A DNA stretch of 64,000 nucleotides from Sphingobium sp. D43FB (GCF_002312805.1 NZ_NMUA01000002.1:186001-250000), one strand, 5' to 3'. Shown: positions 43,938 through 53,298, counted from the stretch's first letter. Numbers and translations are program-made. The notes: a model not told the origin generated them from the sequence alone.

Positions 43938-45068
43938 TCAGAAGGGGCGAAGCTCCGTGCCGTCGAGCCAGTGCGAACAGCGCAGCTTCGCGCCATCCTC
44001 ATCCCCGACCAGCGCCGCGACGGTGTGCCAACCCTCGCCGCGCAGTTCGGCGGCGCGGGTCGCATCGGCGCCCAGCGGCAGGAACAGGCGCTTGGGGGTT
44101 TCGCCGCCAAAGCCGGCGTCGATCAGCGGATCGGGATAGAGCGAGAAGCCCATCGCTGGTTCATCCTGTCCATTGGCGTGGCAGATGGCATAGCTGCCGC
44201 CGCGTCCGATTTCGCCGATGAAGCCTTCGGCGAAGATCGAGAAGCCGAACCAGTTCTGATATTCAAAGCCATGCCGTTCGGTCGGGTCGAGCGTCAGCGT
44301 GATATCCCAGCCGATCGGTTTCGCGATGGCGCGCAGGCCCGCGATGCGGCTGTCGATCGCGCCGCCGAGGCTTGCGTTAAAGGCTTCCAGGCGCTCCATC
44401 GCGGCGTGGAACGGGCCGGTCGCTTCGATGAGGGGCAGATAGGCGGCGGCCTGCGGGCCAAGCGCCACCAGCGCGCCCGCATCCTTGGCGTCGAGTTCGG
44501 TACGCACCGCTTCCATTTCGCCCGCCGCCAATGGCAGCGGCCCTGCGGCCAGCATGTCGATCAGGTCGGGCAGGGTGAAGTCGATGGTGAGGCCGGTGAC
44601 GCCCGCCGCCTGCAAGGCTTCGATCGCGACATTGACGATTTCGACCGCGGCGGCGACGCTGTCCGTGCCGATCAGTTCAGCGCCGACCTGCAATTTCTCG
44701 CGCTCCGGACGCAACTGGTTGGCCTTGAGGCGGATGACCGGCCCGGCATAGGACAGGCGCAAGGGGCGCGGCGCGGCGGCGAGGCGCGTGGCGGCGATGC
44801 GGCCGACCTGCGCGGTCATGTCCGGGCGAAGCGCGAGGCTGCGTTGCGACACGGGATCGACGGCGCGGACCAGATCCTGCGCGCGCATGGATTTGAGGCG
44901 CTGGGTGAGCGTGTCTTCGAATTCCGCGAGCGGGGGCATGACCCGCTCATAGCCATGGGTCGCCACCGTATCGAGCACGCGCCGCGCGAGGCGCGCGGAA
45001 GCTTCGGCCTGGGGCGGCAGGCGGTCGGATAATCCTTCGGGAAGAAGGCCGGGCGGGATCATGGTCAT
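43938..45068 (-). CDS. hisZ: ATP phosphoribosyltransferase regulatory subunit
   Basis: HisZ is a catalytically dead histidyl-tRNA synthetase paralog that binds short-form HisG and gives it histidine feedback control. The 376-aa protein has class II synthetase motif-2-like RSLALRPDMTAQVGRIAATR and the strand GFEYQNWFGFSIFAEG, but lacks the C-terminal anticodon-binding domain. hisG is not in the window. Context with purA is common in alphaproteobacteria and links ATP/purine and histidine routes. Confidence 0.92.
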   Translation of the reverse strand: MTMIPPGLLPEGLSDRLPPQAEASARLARRVLDTVATHGYERVMPPLAEFEDTLTQRLKSMRAQDLVRAVDPVSQRSLALRPDMTAQVGRIAATRLAAAPRPLRLSYAGPVIRLKANQLRPEREKLQVGAELIGTDSVAAAVEIVNVAIEALQAAGVTGLTIDFTLPDLIDMLAAGPLPLAAGEMEAVRTELDAKDAGALVALGPQAAAYLPLIEATGPFHAAMERLEAFNASLGGAIDSRIAGLRAIAKPIGWDITLTLDPTERHGFEYQNWFGFSIFAEGFIGEIGRGGSYAICHANGQDEPAMGFSLYPDPLIDAGFGGETPKRLFLPLGADATRAAELRGEGWHTVAALVGDEDGAKLRCSHWLDGTELRPF

Positions 45069-45071
45069 ACC

Positions 45072-45455
45072 TTAGCTCCCTCCCCCTTGGGGGGGAGGGT
45101 TGGGGAGAGGGGGAGTATGCAACGCCTGCGCAATCACGCCCAACACGCTCTCGATATTGTGCATGACATCGGGATTGGCAAAACGGATCACAGTGTAGCC
45201 CAGCGATTCCAGAAACTCGGTTCGTCGGGCGTCATAGCGATCTTTGGCGGAATGTGTATCCCCATCAACTTCGATGATGAGGCGCGCGGCCTTTGAGGCG
45301 AAATCGACGATATAGGGGGCAATAATCGTCTGGCGCGTGAATTGCTGATTTTCGAAGCGGTTGGCACGCAGGGCGAGCCATAGCTTTTGTTCTGCGGGGG
45401 TGGGGTTGGCACGCATATGTTTGGCGCGCTGCTTCAGTGTGGGATCCAGCCGCAC
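45072..45455 (-). CDS. DUF559 (Vsr-like nuclease fold) protein
   Basis: The 127-aa protein has the PD-(D/E)xK-like DUF559 fold: NPTPAEQKLWLALR at the start, YIVDFASKAARLIIEVDGDT with the acidic centre, and YTVIRFANPDV. Its start is GTG at 45453-45455, with the Shine-Dalgarno supplied by the adjoining palindrome, and its last 11 residues (LPNPPPQGGGS) are translated palindrome sequence. The gene is therefore framed by inverted copies of a repeat and looks like a cassette inserted between hisZ and serA. Activity is unknown. Confidence 0.88.
   Translation of the reverse strand: MRLDPTLKQRAKHMRANPTPAEQKLWLALRANRFENQQFTRQTIIAPYIVDFASKAARLIIEVDGDTHSAKDRYDARRTEFLESLGYTVIRFANPDVMHNIESVLGVIAQALHTPPLPNPPPQGGGS
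45075..45115. repeat. palindromic element, left side of the DUF559 gene
   Basis: CTCCCTCCCCC-TT-GGGGGGGAGGG is followed by TTGGGGAGAGGGGGAG. It is present in inverted orientation to the copy at 45460-45500 and provides the DUF559 C-terminal codons. Confidence 0.7.
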
Positions 45456-45459
45456 CGTT

Positions 45460-45500
45460 GCTCCCCCTCTCCCAACCCTCTCCCCGGAGGGGAGAGGGCT
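45460..45500. repeat. palindromic element, right side of the DUF559 gene
   Basis: CTCCCCCTCTCCCAACCCTC followed by TCCCC-GG-AGGGGAGAGGG is the mirror image of the element at 45075-45115. It lies between the DUF559 start and the serA stop. Confidence 0.7.
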
Positions 45501-45511
45501 TTCAGGCCTGT

Positions 45512-47092
45512 TTACGCAAAGCGCAGCAGCTTGACCTGCTTCACGCCGGTCAGGTTGCAGATTTCCCAGCGTAGCGGTTCGGTGACGGTGCCATCGACCG
45601 AGAGCAGCAGCACGGCTTCGCCGCCCTGGTTGCGACGGCCGAGGTGGAAGGTGCCGACATTGACGCCCGCCTCGCCCAGCGTCGACCCCAGACGACCGAT
45701 GAAGCCGGGCGCGTCCTGGTTGACGATATAGAGCATGGTGCCGTCGAGATCGGCCTCCACCTTGATGCCGAACAGTTCGACGAGGCGCGGGCTGGTGGGG
45801 CCGAACAGCGTGCCGGCCACCGACTTGTCGCCATTTTCGGTGGTCACGGTGACACGGATCAGCGTCTGATAGGCGCCTTCGCGGTCATGGCGCACTTCGC
45901 GCACGTCCAGGCCGCGTTCCTTGGCGAGGAAAGGCGCGTTGACCATATTCACCGTGTCCGAATAGACGCGCATCAGGCCAGCGAGAACGGCGGCGGTGAT
46001 TGGCTTCTGGTTCAGTTCGGCGGCATGACCTTCGACTTCGACGGCAACGCCGGTGATGGCGTCGCCTTCGAGCTGGCCGACGAGGCTGCCCAGCTTTTCG
46101 GCGATCGCCATATAGGGCTTGAGCTTGGGCGCTTCCTCGGCCGACAGCGACGGGACGTTGAGCGCATTGGTGATGCCGCCGTCGAGCAAATAGTCGGACA
46201 GCTGGTCGGCGACCTGCAGCGCGACATTGACCTGCGCTTCGTCGGTCGATGCACCCAGATGCGGCGTGCAGATGAAGTTCGGCGTGCCGAACAGGGGCGA
46301 ATCCTTGGCCGGTTCGGTTTGGAACACGTCGAGCGCGGCGCCCGCGACCTGGCCCGAATCAAGCGCATCCTTGAGCGCGGCTTCGTCGATCAGGCCGCCG
46401 CGCGCGCAGTTGATGATGCGCACGCCCTTCTTGGTCTTGGCGAGGTTTTCGCGGCTCAGGATATTGCGGGTCTGGTCGGTCAGCGGCGTGTGCAGCGTGA
46501 TGAAGTCGGCCTTCGCCAGCAACGTATCGAGATCGGCCTTTTCCACGCCCATTTCGATGGCGCGTTCGGGCGTCAGGAAGGGATCGAACGCGACGACCTT
46601 CATCTTGAGGCCGAGCGCACGGCTGGCGACGATCGAGCCGATATTGCCCGCGCCGATGAGGCCCAGCGTCTTGCCGGTGACTTCCACGCCCATGAAGCCG
46701 TTTTTGGGCCACAGGCCCTGCTGGGTCTGGGCATTGGCTTCGGGCAGTTGGCGGGCGAGCGCGAACATCAGCGCGATGGCATGTTCGGCGGTCGTGATCG
46801 AATTGCCGAACGGCGTATTCATGACGATCACGCCCTTGGCGCTGGCATAGGGGATGTCGACATTGTCGACGCCGATGCCGGCGCGGCCGATGACCTTCAG
46901 GTTGGCGGCGGCGTCTAGGATCGCCTTGGTCACCTTGGTCGAGCTGCGGATGGCGAGGCCGTCATAGTCGCCGATGATGGCGATCAGTTCTTCGGGCGTC
47001 TTGCCGGTGATTTCATCGACTTCCACGCCGCGTTCGCGGAAGATTGCGGCGGCGCGGGGGTCCATTTTGTCGGAAATAAGGACTTTGGGCAT
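45512..47092 (-). CDS. serA: D-3-phosphoglycerate dehydrogenase (long form with ASB and ACT domains)
   Basis: SerA oxidises 3-phosphoglycerate to 3-phosphohydroxypyruvate, the first step of serine synthesis. The 526-aa long type has NAD fold TLGLIGAGNIGSIVA (about residue 145), the catalytic Arg/Glu/His with INCARGGLIDE and ICTPHLGASTDEAQ, an allosteric substrate-binding domain (about 320-450) and a C-terminal ACT domain (VNQDAPGFIGRLGSTL). It lies downstream of serC, separated by a palindromic repeat. Confidence 0.97.
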   Translation of the reverse strand: MPKVLISDKMDPRAAAIFRERGVEVDEITGKTPEELIAIIGDYDGLAIRSSTKVTKAILDAAANLKVIGRAGIGVDNVDIPYASAKGVIVMNTPFGNSITTAEHAIALMFALARQLPEANAQTQQGLWPKNGFMGVEVTGKTLGLIGAGNIGSIVASRALGLKMKVVAFDPFLTPERAIEMGVEKADLDTLLAKADFITLHTPLTDQTRNILSRENLAKTKKGVRIINCARGGLIDEAALKDALDSGQVAGAALDVFQTEPAKDSPLFGTPNFICTPHLGASTDEAQVNVALQVADQLSDYLLDGGITNALNVPSLSAEEAPKLKPYMAIAEKLGSLVGQLEGDAITGVAVEVEGHAAELNQKPITAAVLAGLMRVYSDTVNMVNAPFLAKERGLDVREVRHDREGAYQTLIRVTVTTENGDKSVAGTLFGPTSPRLVELFGIKVEADLDGTMLYIVNQDAPGFIGRLGSTLGEAGVNVGTFHLGRRNQGGEAVLLLSVDGTVTEPLRWEICNLTGVKQVKLLRFA

Positions 47093-47114
47093 GGATTTGA
47101 TCCTTAATATTACA

Positions 47115-47199
47115 CCGTTCGGGCTGAGCCTGTCGAAGCCCTGCCCTTCTTGAAACGGTCAAAAGAAGTGCGGCCCTTCGACAAGCTCAGGGCGAACGG
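47115..47199. repeat. long inverted repeat element, copy 1 (serC-serA gap)
   Basis: The outer arms CCGTTCGGGCTGAGCCTGTC and its near-complement ending CAGGGCGAACGG are separated by about 37 bp, able to form a long hairpin. The arms match those at 57111-57202 (CCGTTCGCCCTGAGCCTGTC / CAGCCCGAACGG). This type of element is widespread in sphingomonad intergenic DNA. Confidence 0.85.
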
Positions 47200-47210
47200 A
47201 TGGTGGGAGT

Positions 47211-48371
47211 TCAGGCGGCCTTGGTCTGCGCATAGGCCCAGTCGAGCCACGGACCCAGCGCTTCGATATCCGCCGTTTCCACGGTCGCGCCGCACCAGAT
47301 GCGCAGGCCTGCCGGGGCATCGCGATAGCCTGCAATGTCATAGGCTGCGCCTTCCTTTTCGAGGAGAGCGGCGAAGGCCTTGATGAAGGCTTCGTCGGCA
47401 CCCGCGACGGTCAGGCAGACGCTGGTTTTCGAGCGCGTCGCTTCATCGAGCGCGAGATGGCCGAGCCAGTCGCGCTCCGCTACGATCTTGCCGAGCGCAG
47501 CGGCATTAGCGTCCGAGCGGGCAATGAGGCCCTGCAGCCCGCCCAACGACTTGCCCCATTCCAGCGCGAAGATCGCGTCTTCGACCGCCAGCATGGAGGG
47601 GGTGTTGATCGTCTCGCCCTTGAAAATGCCTTCGGCGAGCTTGCCCTTGGCCATCAGGCGGAACACCTTGGGCAGCGGCCAGGCGGGCGTGTGGCTTTCG
47701 AGCCGTTCGACCGCGCGGGGGCCGAGGATCAGCACGCCATGGCCGCCCTCGCCGCCCAGCACCTTCTGCCAGGAGAAGGTCGCGACGTCGATCTTGGCCC
47801 AGTCGATGTCATAAGCGAATACCGCGCTGGTCGCGTCGGCGAAGGTAAGGCCCTCGCGGTCGGCGGGAATCCAGTCGGCATTGGGCACGCGCACGCCGGA
47901 TGTGGTGCCGTTCCAGGTGAACAGCACGTCATGCGCGAAGTTCACACCGTCCAAGTCGGGCAGTTGCCCATAGTCGGCGCGGATGATCGTGGGGTCGAGC
48001 TTCAACTGCTTGGCGGCATCGGTGACCCAGCCTTCGCCGAAGCTTTCCCAGGCAAGCGTGGTGACGGGGCGTGCGCCGAGCATCGTCCACATCGCCATTT
48101 CGAACGCGCCGGTGTCGGAGCCGGGTACGATGCCGATGCGGTGGGTGTCGGGCAGGCCGAGCAATTCGCGCATCAGGTCGATGCAATAGGCCAAGCGGGT
48201 CTTGCCGATCTTGGCGCGGTGCGAGCGGCCGAGCGAGTCGGTTGCCAGCTTGTCGGCGCTCCAGCCGGGTGGCTTGGCGCAGGGACCGGAAGAAAAGAAG
48301 GGGCGGACCGGACGGGTGGCGGGCTTTTGCGCACGCGCAAGGGTGGCGTCAACGGCAGTCAAATCAGTCAT
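47211..48371 (-). CDS. serC: phosphoserine aminotransferase
   Basis: SerC transaminates 3-phosphohydroxypyruvate to phosphoserine, and also acts in PLP synthesis. The 386-aa protein is the short-loop alphaproteobacterial type; the N-terminus has [13 protein letters not shown], the PLP lysine lies in [17 protein letters not shown], and the phosphate-binding [10 protein letters not shown] is near residue 55. It precedes serA in a serC-serA operon with a conserved leader. Confidence 0.96.
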   Translation of the reverse strand: MTDLTAVDATLARAQKPATRPVRPFFSSGPCAKPPGWSADKLATDSLGRSHRAKIGKTRLAYCIDLMRELLGLPDTHRIGIVPGSDTGAFEMAMWTMLGARPVTTLAWESFGEGWVTDAAKQLKLDPTIIRADYGQLPDLDGVNFAHDVLFTWNGTTSGVRVPNADWIPADREGLTFADATSAVFAYDIDWAKIDVATFSWQKVLGGEGGHGVLILGPRAVERLESHTPAWPLPKVFRLMAKGKLAEGIFKGETINTPSMLAVEDAIFALEWGKSLGGLQGLIARSDANAAALGKIVAERDWLGHLALDEATRSKTSVCLTVAGADEAFIKAFAALLEKEGAAYDIAGYRDAPAGLRIWCGATVETADIEALGPWLDWAYAQTKAA

Positions 48372-48455
48372 GTAGCGTCTCCTTACAGAGAGCAGCGCGG
48401 CGTTGGGACCGCGTGGCCCGCCGATCGCCCTAGAGATTTCGGCGGGCCTGTCAAG
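48372..48455 (-). ncRNA. serC leader RNA motif (putative cis-regulatory RNA)
   Basis: On the minus strand a perfect 10-bp hairpin GGCCCGCCGA / TCGGCGGGCC (48415-48448) is followed by GCTCTCTGTAAGGAGACGC, where TCTC can pair with the GAGA of the Shine-Dalgarno. Placement directly before serC in an alphaproteobacterium agrees with the described serC RNA motif of this class, though I matched it from memory. TGTCAA (48449-48454), read as TTGACA, may be the -35; if so the first hairpin would overlap the promoter. Confidence 0.5.
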
Positions 48456-48529
48456 GATGTTGCGAAAACGGGACGAGCTGATCGCGGCGTTAACTATCGT
48501 AAAGATTCGGGCTGCTACAGTGGCGACTC

Positions 48530-49210
48530 ATGGAAAAGCAGGCGAGCGATATGACCCTATTGCGCGGCGCGGCCCTGGCCGTGGCCATGGCGATGATGCT
48601 GAGTGCGTGCGGCGGCGATCTGGTGCCGCGCGGACGGGTGGAACGCGCATCGAAACCCGTGCGCGCCGCCGTGGTGCCGACCATGGAAGCGCGCCAATGT
48701 TTCGCGAAGCTGCAGTCGCAGGACGTGGCCTTCACCCCCCTGCCCGACCGCACCTTCGGCGGCGGATGCAGCGCGCTCAATAGCGTCAAGCTGCTCGACA
48801 TCGGCGTGCCCGCCACCAATTTGGGGGCGATGACGTGTAATCTGGCGGCCAATTTCGCCGCCTGGGCGCGTTATGGCGTGCAACCCGCCGCGCGCAGCAT
48901 ATTGGGGGCGGAAATCGTGCGGATCGAGACGTTCGGCACCTATAATTGCCGCCCGATCGCAGGTAGCGGTAAATTGTCCGAACATGCGCATAGCAATGCG
49001 ATCGACATCGCCGCCTTCGTGTTGGCCGATGGCCGCAAGATTTCGGTGCAGCAGGGCTGGCAGGGCGACCGGGATACGCGGCAGTTCCTGAAAACCGTTC
49101 ACGCCAGCGCGTGCAAGCGGTTCAACACGGTGCTGAGCCCCGATTATAATGCGGCGCATCACGACCATTTTCATTTCGACATGGGCGGGCGCGGCGGCTT
49201 TTGCCGCTAA
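48530..49210 (+). CDS. extensin-like C-terminal domain lipoprotein
   Basis: The 226-aa protein has a lipoprotein signal with lipobox LSAC (cysteine at about residue 27, counted from the ATG at 48530; an ATG at 48551 is a good alternative). The remainder is the extensin_C domain, with KLSEHAHSNAIDIAAF and HHDHFHFDMG forming a metallopeptidase-like (VanY/LAS-type) His/Asp site. It may act on peptidoglycan in the periplasm; experimental function is lacking. The gene is divergent from serC. Confidence 0.9.
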   Translation: MEKQASDMTLLRGAALAVAMAMMLSACGGDLVPRGRVERASKPVRAAVVPTMEARQCFAKLQSQDVAFTPLPDRTFGGGCSALNSVKLLDIGVPATNLGAMTCNLAANFAAWARYGVQPAARSILGAEIVRIETFGTYNCRPIAGSGKLSEHAHSNAIDIAAFVLADGRKISVQQGWQGDRDTRQFLKTVHASACKRFNTVLSPDYNAAHHDHFHFDMGGRGGFCR

Positions 49211-49250
49211 GCGTCAGAAAACAAATATGGCGGCTTTTGCCGCTGAGCGT
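49193..49250 (+). repeat. tandem 22-bp hairpin repeat over the extensin gene stop
   Basis: GGCGGCTTTTGCCGCTAAGC-GT (49193-49214) recurs as GGCGGCTTTTGCCGCTGAGC-GT (49229-49250), each able to form a GCGGC-TTTT-GCCGC stem. The first copy encodes the last residues and stop of the extensin gene; the second is followed by AAAAA. Together they may end the transcript. Confidence 0.6.
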
Positions 49251-49322
49251 AAAAAGGGCATGCGGCGGCTTCTGTCGGTAATCCGACTTGGCAATGTCAT
49301 CTCCACTCCTTAAATCGTGGGG

Positions 49323-50198
49323 ATGACTAAGAAAGAGATTGAAGAACGTAAATTCCGCCCGGCCCGCGAAGAGGCCGACGATGCGGCCAAGCAGGCCGGC
49401 ACCCCCCAGACCCAAAGCGCGGCCTATCGCCTTGCCTTTCAGGACACCGAGTTCCTGTTGCGCGAAGATTTGCGCCCGGTGCGATTCCAGCTGGAATTGT
49501 TGAAGCCCCAATTGCTGATGGACGAGGCGCGGATCGAGTCGACCTTCGTCTTCTACGGGTCGGCGCGGATTCCCGAACCCGACCAGGCGCAGGCACGGAT
49601 CGACGCGGCGACCACGCCGCAACAGCGGAAAATTGCGGAGAATCTGGCGGCCAAGGCGCGCTATTATGAAGAGGCGCGCGCACTGGCGCGGATCGCGGCG
49701 CAATATCCGGTGAACGAGGCGGGATGCCGCCATTTCGTGGTCTGTTCGGGCGGTGGCCCCTCGATCATGGAAGCGGCCAATCGCGGCGCGCAAGATGTCG
49801 GCCAGACGACGATCGGCATGAACATCGTCCTGCCGCACGAACAGGCGCCCAATCGGTTCGTCACCCCAGAGCTGAGTTTCCAGTTCCATTATTTCGCGCT
49901 GCGCAAGATGCATTTCCTGCTCCGCGCCCGCGCGCTTGCCGTCTTCCCCGGTGGTTTTGGCACGTTCGACGAGATGTTCGAGCTGTTGACGCTGATCCAG
50001 ACCGGCAAGATGAAGCCCATCCCTATCCTGCTGTTCGGCAAGGATTTCTGGAACCGGGTGGTGGATTTCGAGGCGCTGGCCGATGAAGGCGTGATTTCGC
50101 ATGCTGACCTTGACCTGCTGACATGGGTCGAGACAGCCGAAGACGCCTGGCAGGCCGTGCAGGCTTTTTATCATGACAGCGAACCGCTGGGATGTTGA
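49323..50198 (+). CDS. LOG family protein (TIGR00730), long form
   Basis: The 291-aa protein carries the LOG motifs FVVCSGGGPSIMEAANRGA and LAVFPGGFGTFDEMFELL (PGGxGTxxE), with an N-terminal extension of about 70 charged residues absent from the crt-operon paralog. It is probably a nucleotide phosphoribohydrolase (AMP/CMP-type) with a different substrate range. ATG at 49323 follows an in-frame GTG at 49317. No Shine-Dalgarno is clear for either. Confidence 0.88.
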   Translation: MTKKEIEERKFRPAREEADDAAKQAGTPQTQSAAYRLAFQDTEFLLREDLRPVRFQLELLKPQLLMDEARIESTFVFYGSARIPEPDQAQARIDAATTPQQRKIAENLAAKARYYEEARALARIAAQYPVNEAGCRHFVVCSGGGPSIMEAANRGAQDVGQTTIGMNIVLPHEQAPNRFVTPELSFQFHYFALRKMHFLLRARALAVFPGGFGTFDEMFELLTLIQTGKMKPIPILLFGKDFWNRVVDFEALADEGVISHADLDLLTWVETAEDAWQAVQAFYHDSEPLGC

Positions 50199-50256
50199 CG
50201 CCTCAAGTCATTTAGCGGCCGGTACGTCGATCTGAGATGAGAGGTGGGGAGATGGG

Positions 50257-50274
50257 TCCCCGCCTGCGCGGGGA
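50257..50274. repeat. short REP-like palindrome
   Basis: TCCCCGC-CTGC-GCGGGGA is followed by TGACGG, a very common intergenic element type in sphingomonads. It lies between the LOG gene and the nucleotidase gene. Confidence 0.6.
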
Positions 50275-50345
50275 TGACGGTGAAGGTGAGGGTTCGGCCC
50301 CCCTCGCCCCTTGCCCTTCCCCGCGCACGAGATTAGGGCGCGGCC

Positions 50346-51017
50346 ATGTTTGGCGCACTGGACCATGTCGACACCTGGATCTTCGATCTGGACAACACGC
50401 TCTATCCGGCGAAGACGGACCTGTTCGCGCTAATCGACGTGAAGATGGGCGAATTTATCCAAGGCTTGTTGGGATGCGATCCCGTCGTCGCCCGCGAAAC
50501 GCAGAAGCGCTATTTCATGGAGCATGGCACGACGCTGTCGGGGCTGATGCACCATCATGGCATCGCGCCGCATGATTTCCTCGACTATGTCCATGATATT
50601 TCCATGGATCGACTGGAGGTCGATGCCGACCTTAACGCGCATATCGCTGCATTACCGGGCCGTCGGCTGATCTTCACCAATGGCGATGCGGCCTATGCGG
50701 GACGGGTGCTGGACAAGCTCGGCCTGGGCGACGCATTCGAGCTGATCCACGATATTCATGCCTGCCAATATGTGCCCAAGCCTGATCCGTCGGGTTACGC
50801 CGAATTGTGTCGGGTCCATGCCATCGATCCGACCCGTGCCGCCTTTTTCGAGGATATGGCCCGCAATCTGGCGCCCGCCAAGGCGATCGGCATGGCGACC
50901 ATCTGGGTCAATAATGGATCGGAAGCGGGCAATCACGATCATCATCCCGATTTCATCGATTTCGAAACCGACCATCTGAGGCCTTTTCTGGCCAGCATCC
51001 TTGGGGAAACCGCATGA
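50346..51017 (+). CDS. HAD-family pyrimidine 5'-nucleotidase
   Basis: The 223-aa HAD hydrolase resembles SDT1/PHM8-type nucleotidases. Motif I is [11 protein letters not shown] (residues 11-21), motif [17 protein letters not shown], motif III KPDPSGY and motif [16 protein letters not shown]. It would dephosphorylate UMP/CMP or related compounds. It overlaps dapD by 4 nt (ATGA), an arrangement conserved in some alphaproteobacteria. Confidence 0.92.
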   Translation: MFGALDHVDTWIFDLDNTLYPAKTDLFALIDVKMGEFIQGLLGCDPVVARETQKRYFMEHGTTLSGLMHHHGIAPHDFLDYVHDISMDRLEVDADLNAHIAALPGRRLIFTNGDAAYAGRVLDKLGLGDAFELIHDIHACQYVPKPDPSGYAELCRVHAIDPTRAAFFEDMARNLAPAKAIGMATIWVNNGSEAGNHDHHPDFIDFETDHLRPFLASILGETA

Positions 51018-51850
51018 CCGACCTTATCGCCACGATCGACGCCGCCTGGGAAGACCGGGCCAATGTCAGCCTTTCGACGCAGGGCGCGATCCGCGATGCC
51101 GTGAATGAAGCACTCGCGTTGCTCGACAGCGGCAAGGGCCGCGTCGCCGAACCGACGGCGGACGGCTGGCAGGTCAATCAGTGGCTGAAGAAAGCCGTGC
51201 TGCTGTCGTTCCGGCTGAACGACAATGTGCTGATCGAAAACGGCCCTGGTGGCGGTTTCTGGTGGGACAAGGTGCCGAGCAAATTCGCTGGCTGGGGCGA
51301 GGCGGAGTTTCGCGCCGCCGGCTTCCGCGCGGTGCCGGGCGCGTTCGCGCGGGCGGGCGCGCATATCGCCAAGAACGCCATCCTAATGCCCAGCTTCGTC
51401 AATATCGGCGCATTCGTCGATGAAGGCACGATGGTCGACGCCTGGGTGACGGTAGGTAGCTGCGCCCAGATCGGCAAGAATGTCCATCTGTCGGGCGGCG
51501 TCGGCATTGGCGGCGTGCTGGAACCGTTGCAGGCCGATCCGGTCATCATCGAAGACGACTGCTTCATCGGCGCGCGGTCCGAAGTGGTCGAGGGCGTCCG
51601 CATCGGCAAGGGGTCGGTGCTGTCGATGGGCGTGTTCATCGGCCAGTCGACCAAGATCATCGACCGCACCACCGGCGAAATCTTCATGGGCGAAGTCCCA
51701 CCTTATTCGGTGATCGTCCCCGGCAGCCTGCCCGGCAAGCCCCTGCCCGACGGCACGCCCGGCCCCAGCCTCTATTGCGCGGTGATCGTCAAGCGGGTGG
51801 ACGCCCAGACCCGGTCCAAGACCGGTATCAACGAATTGCTACGCGACTGA
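51014..51850 (+). CDS. dapD: tetrahydrodipicolinate N-succinyltransferase
   Basis: DapD succinylates tetrahydrodipicolinate in the lysine/meso-DAP pathway. The 278-aa protein has the left-handed beta-helix hexapeptide repeats ([20 protein letters not shown], then [20 protein letters not shown]) and the C-terminal helix ending NELLRD. It shares a transcript with the nucleotidase gene. Confidence 0.97.
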   Translation: MTDLIATIDAAWEDRANVSLSTQGAIRDAVNEALALLDSGKGRVAEPTADGWQVNQWLKKAVLLSFRLNDNVLIENGPGGGFWWDKVPSKFAGWGEAEFRAAGFRAVPGAFARAGAHIAKNAILMPSFVNIGAFVDEGTMVDAWVTVGSCAQIGKNVHLSGGVGIGGVLEPLQADPVIIEDDCFIGARSEVVEGVRIGKGSVLSMGVFIGQSTKIIDRTTGEIFMGEVPPYSVIVPGSLPGKPLPDGTPGPSLYCAVIVKRVDAQTRSKTGINELLRD

Positions 51851-51901
51851 TGTATAGCCGGTCGGTGCCCTTTGCGGTGCCGACCAGTCGCCGGATGCCG
51901 C

Positions 51902-52489
51902 TTAGTAGCCCGCCTCGATCGCCAAGCGGATCGCTTCGGCCCCGGTCCGCACGCCGAGCGCCTTGAGCATGGCCGCCCGGTGCATCTTCACCGTGCGTTC
52001 GGTCAGGCCCATGTCCCAGGCGATCTGTTTGTTGAGCTTGCCCGCCGTCATCGCCACCAGCACGTCGCGCTGGCGCGCGGTGAGTGCGTCGATCCGCAGG
52101 CGCGCTTCGGCGGATCGCTGGGTCGCCTGTCCGTCCGGCTCGCCCACCGCCATCTGCGATCCCAGGAAATATTCGACTTCGCCCGTGTCGCCGAAGATCG
52201 GCGCGACCATCACGGCATTGCGGAACGGCGTGCCGTCCTTGCGATAATTCCACAATTCCACGATCGCGGGGCGTCTTTCGCGAACGGCCTGACGCAGTTC
52301 GTCGGTTCGCTCCGCTTCGGTCGCTGCGCCTTTGAGGAAGCGGCAATTATGCCCGATAATCTCGTCGCGGCCATAGCCGGTGAGCGCCATGAAGGCGTCA
52401 TTGCAATCGACGATCGGATTGTCGGGCAGGCGCGGATCGCTGATGACGGCGGGGATCGCGCTGTTGGCGATCATGTCGGAAAGAGGCAT
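51902..52489 (-). CDS. LOV-HTH blue-light transcription factor, EL222-like
   Basis: The 195-aa protein joins a short LOV/PAS domain (about 15-118) to a LuxR-type HTH (about 130-185). The photoactive motif GHNCRFLKG has the adduct-forming cysteine C49; NYRKDGTPFRN and the terminal GSQ supply flavin contacts. The HTH reads LTARQRDVLVAMTAGKLNKQ then IAWDMGLTERTVKMHRAAML. The order and size match EL222, where light frees the HTH to dimerise on DNA. A GTG at 52501 would add four residues. It is divergent from the endolysin gene by 269 bp. Confidence 0.92.
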   Translation of the reverse strand: MPLSDMIANSAIPAVISDPRLPDNPIVDCNDAFMALTGYGRDEIIGHNCRFLKGAATEAERTDELRQAVRERRPAIVELWNYRKDGTPFRNAVMVAPIFGDTGEVEYFLGSQMAVGEPDGQATQRSAEARLRIDALTARQRDVLVAMTAGKLNKQIAWDMGLTERTVKMHRAAMLKALGVRTGAEAIRLAIEAGY

Positions 52490-52758
52490 GGACAAACGCA
52501 CTCACATGGGGGGAGCGGGCAACAGAGACGAAACCGCACCCTTTGGTCCATATTGCCCCATATTTAGTGCTTCCTGCAAGGGTATGGCCACAGCAAGGCG
52601 ACAATTTCCCGGTGCCTGCCCTTGGGCTTCACCGCTGTCGATTGCATCCGCCGCCGCTCGATCGCGCATCCTATTCTTGCCCTATCCCGTTTTTTCCCTG
52701 TCCTACATATAACCATATGGGATAAATGATTCGCCTCTTCAATAGTTGGGAGGCGGAT

Positions 52759-53298
52759 ATGGACGTTGCGGATCTGATCGACGAAGTCATTGCGCGGGAG
52801 GGAGGCTACAGCAACCATCCGGCCGATCGCGGCGGGCCGACCCATTGGGGGATTAGCCAGGCTGTGGCGCGGGCGAATGGCTATGTCGGCCCGATGCAGG
52901 CGCTACCCCGCGCGCAGGCGGTGGCGATCTATCGACGGCTCTATTGGGACCAGCCCGGCTATGGCTTCGTTGCCGAACGCGCGCCCGGCATTGCCGCAGA
53001 ACTGTTCGATACCGCCGTCAATATGGGCGTTGCGACCGCGACCGGCTTTTTGCAGCGGGCCCTCAACGCGCTCAATCGCAACCAACAGGATTATCCCGAT
53101 CTCAAGCTCGACCGGGTGATCGGCGCGCGGACGCTGGCGGCGCTCCGGGCCTTTCGGGCGTTGCGCGGTGCGGCGGGCGAGAGCGTGCTGCTCAAGGCGA
53201 TCGAAGCGATGCAGGGTGAACGCTATATCGCGCTCGCCGAAAGCCGCCCCGCCAATGAGGCCTTCCTCTATGGCTGGCTGGCCAACCGGATCGGTTAG
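52759..53298 (+). CDS. glycoside hydrolase family 108 endolysin-type muramidase
   Basis: The 179-aa enzyme has the GH108 catalytic start AREGGYSNHPADRGGPTHWG (Glu at about residue 13) and the C-terminal peptidoglycan-binding_3 domain (LNRNQQDYPDLKLDRVIGARTLAAL, split). It cleaves the glycan chain like phage lysozymes and lacks a signal peptide, so it would depend on the holin encoded next. GGGAGGCGG supports the ATG at 52759. It is probably a prophage or gene-transfer-agent-type lysis remnant. Confidence 0.9.
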   Translation: MDVADLIDEVIAREGGYSNHPADRGGPTHWGISQAVARANGYVGPMQALPRAQAVAIYRRLYWDQPGYGFVAERAPGIAAELFDTAVNMGVATATGFLQRALNALNRNQQDYPDLKLDRVIGARTLAALRAFRALRGAAGESVLLKAIEAMQGERYIALAESRPANEAFLYGWLANRIG

